A program made the translations under genes and the position numbers. This document shows positions 63,528 to 64,000 of a DNA stretch of 64,000 nt, in pieces; positions within the stretch are counted from its first letter, which is position 1, and the number at the start of each line of letters is the position of its first letter. The notes beneath the pieces are model-generated. The model was not told the origin of the DNA, searched no databases, and worked only from the letters and a program-made list of their open reading frames with translations. The stretch comes from Mustela lutreola (Eukaryota; Chordata; Mammalia; Carnivora; Mustelidae). The DNA is taken from the NCBI RefSeq assembly GCF_030435805.1, contig NC_081295.1, positions 156,211,001 through 156,275,000 of the forward strand, written 5' to 3'.

Positions 63528-64000
63528 TCAAGACATTTGTGAGGCTTCTGATGCATGGGGAGGACTGAGCTCAAGACCCTTCTCGCCCATATTACAGAGA
63601 TATGGTTTCTCACCGAGATGGATTGTCTGATGTTGAAGAAGGGCTGAGCTCTGGTGGAAGCTTTTATCACACACACTGTATTTGTAATGCAGCTCCTCGG
63701 TCTGCGTTCTCATTTTCTGTTGGGCAACAAAGTCCATGCCCAGGAGGAAGCCGCTCTCGCACGCAGACCACTGATGTGGTTTCTCTTCCATGTGAATTCT
63801 TTGATGCACAATGAGGTCTGAGCTACAGCTGAAACTTTTCTCATATTCAAGGCATTTAAAAGTGTGAGTGTGAGTTGCCTGATGCCTGATTAGGTTGGCA
63901 CTCCGGGTAAAACTTCTCATACATTCCAAGCATTTATACGGCTTCTCACCTGTATGGACTCTCTGGTGTACGATAAGGTCGGATTTCTGGCCAAAGCATT
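63528..64000 (-). CDS. ZNF322: ZNF322, C2H2 zinc-finger protein (C-terminal 156 residues; 5' part outside window)
   Basis: The open frame enters at 64000 and stops at 63528. It reads CFGQKSDLIVHQRVH, the linker TGEKPYK, then finger CLECMRSFTRSANLIRHQATH. Next come degenerate fingers: CLEYEKSF (second Cys replaced by Tyr), an HQWSACESGF block, YKYSVCDKSFHQSSALLQHQTIH (first Cys lost), and a tail ending GLELSPPHASEASQMS. This order and tail match human ZNF322 (about 402 residues) as I recall it, including the odd degenerate fingers, so these changes are ancestral and not decay. ZNF322 is a nuclear DNA-binding transcription regulator without a KRAB box in its known form. The minus strand beyond ABT1 is the expected place. 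The Met at 63929 is internal, not the start. Confidence 0.93.
   Translation of the reverse strand, partial: CFGQKSDLIVHQRVHTGEKPYKCLECMRSFTRSANLIRHQATHTHTFKCLEYEKSFSCSSDLIVHQRIHMEEKPHQWSACESGFLLGMDFVAQQKMRTQTEELHYKYSVCDKSFHQSSALLQHQTIHLGEKPYLCNMGEKGLELSPPHASEASQMS

Overview
The window looks like a caniform carnivore nuclear genome. It carries at least 20 tRNA-derived CAN-SINE copies on both strands. Their tail reads 'gatcacaagtaggcagagaggcaggcag', a form I associate with mustelids; family-level placement is inference. A carnivore-type L1 3' end is also present. Host genes have introns and CpG-island promoters, and there is no operon structure.

Three protein-coding genes are recognisable. HMGN4 is an intronless HMGN2-type retrogene on + at 1772-2044. 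ABT1 has three coding exons on + at 43223-44766. The C-terminal part of ZNF322 lies on - at 63528-64000 and runs out of the window. HMGN4, ABT1 and ZNF322 in this order and orientation match the region next to the extended MHC class I cluster (human 6p22), as I recall it.

Ten intact-looking tRNA genes lie between 10.4 and 48.1 kb: Lys-TTT(-), Ala-CGC(+), Ile-AAT(+), Pro-AGG(+), Lys-CTT(+), Tyr-GTA(+), Ala-AGC(-), Tyr-GTA(+), Tyr-GTA(+) and Asn-GTT(-). The three Tyr genes each have a 16-nt intron. Several of these genes sit within about 1 kb of a CpG-rich block that has no obvious protein-coding gene. The rest is non-coding DNA and repeats: L1 fragments of several ages, MIR and L2-like relics, MER5-like hAT relics, MaLR/MLT1-type LTR fossils, one probable CpG-rich LTR, and a processed U1 snRNA pseudogene with target-site duplications.

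Traces of lost or unannotated genes include an orphan KRAB A-box exon on - (49800-49917), an eroded zinc-finger array just downstream of the ZNF322 stop (about 62850-63415), and two orphan CpG islands (25.24-26.0 kb and 57.77-58.26 kb). The second of these contains repeated GGGCGTGGC boxes. I found no convincing undescribed multi-gene system. The most informative observations are the HMGN4 retrogene splitting an old L1, the KRAB exon relic, the orphan CpG islands, and the finger array beyond the ZNF322 stop. All calls come from reading the sequence; no search was run.
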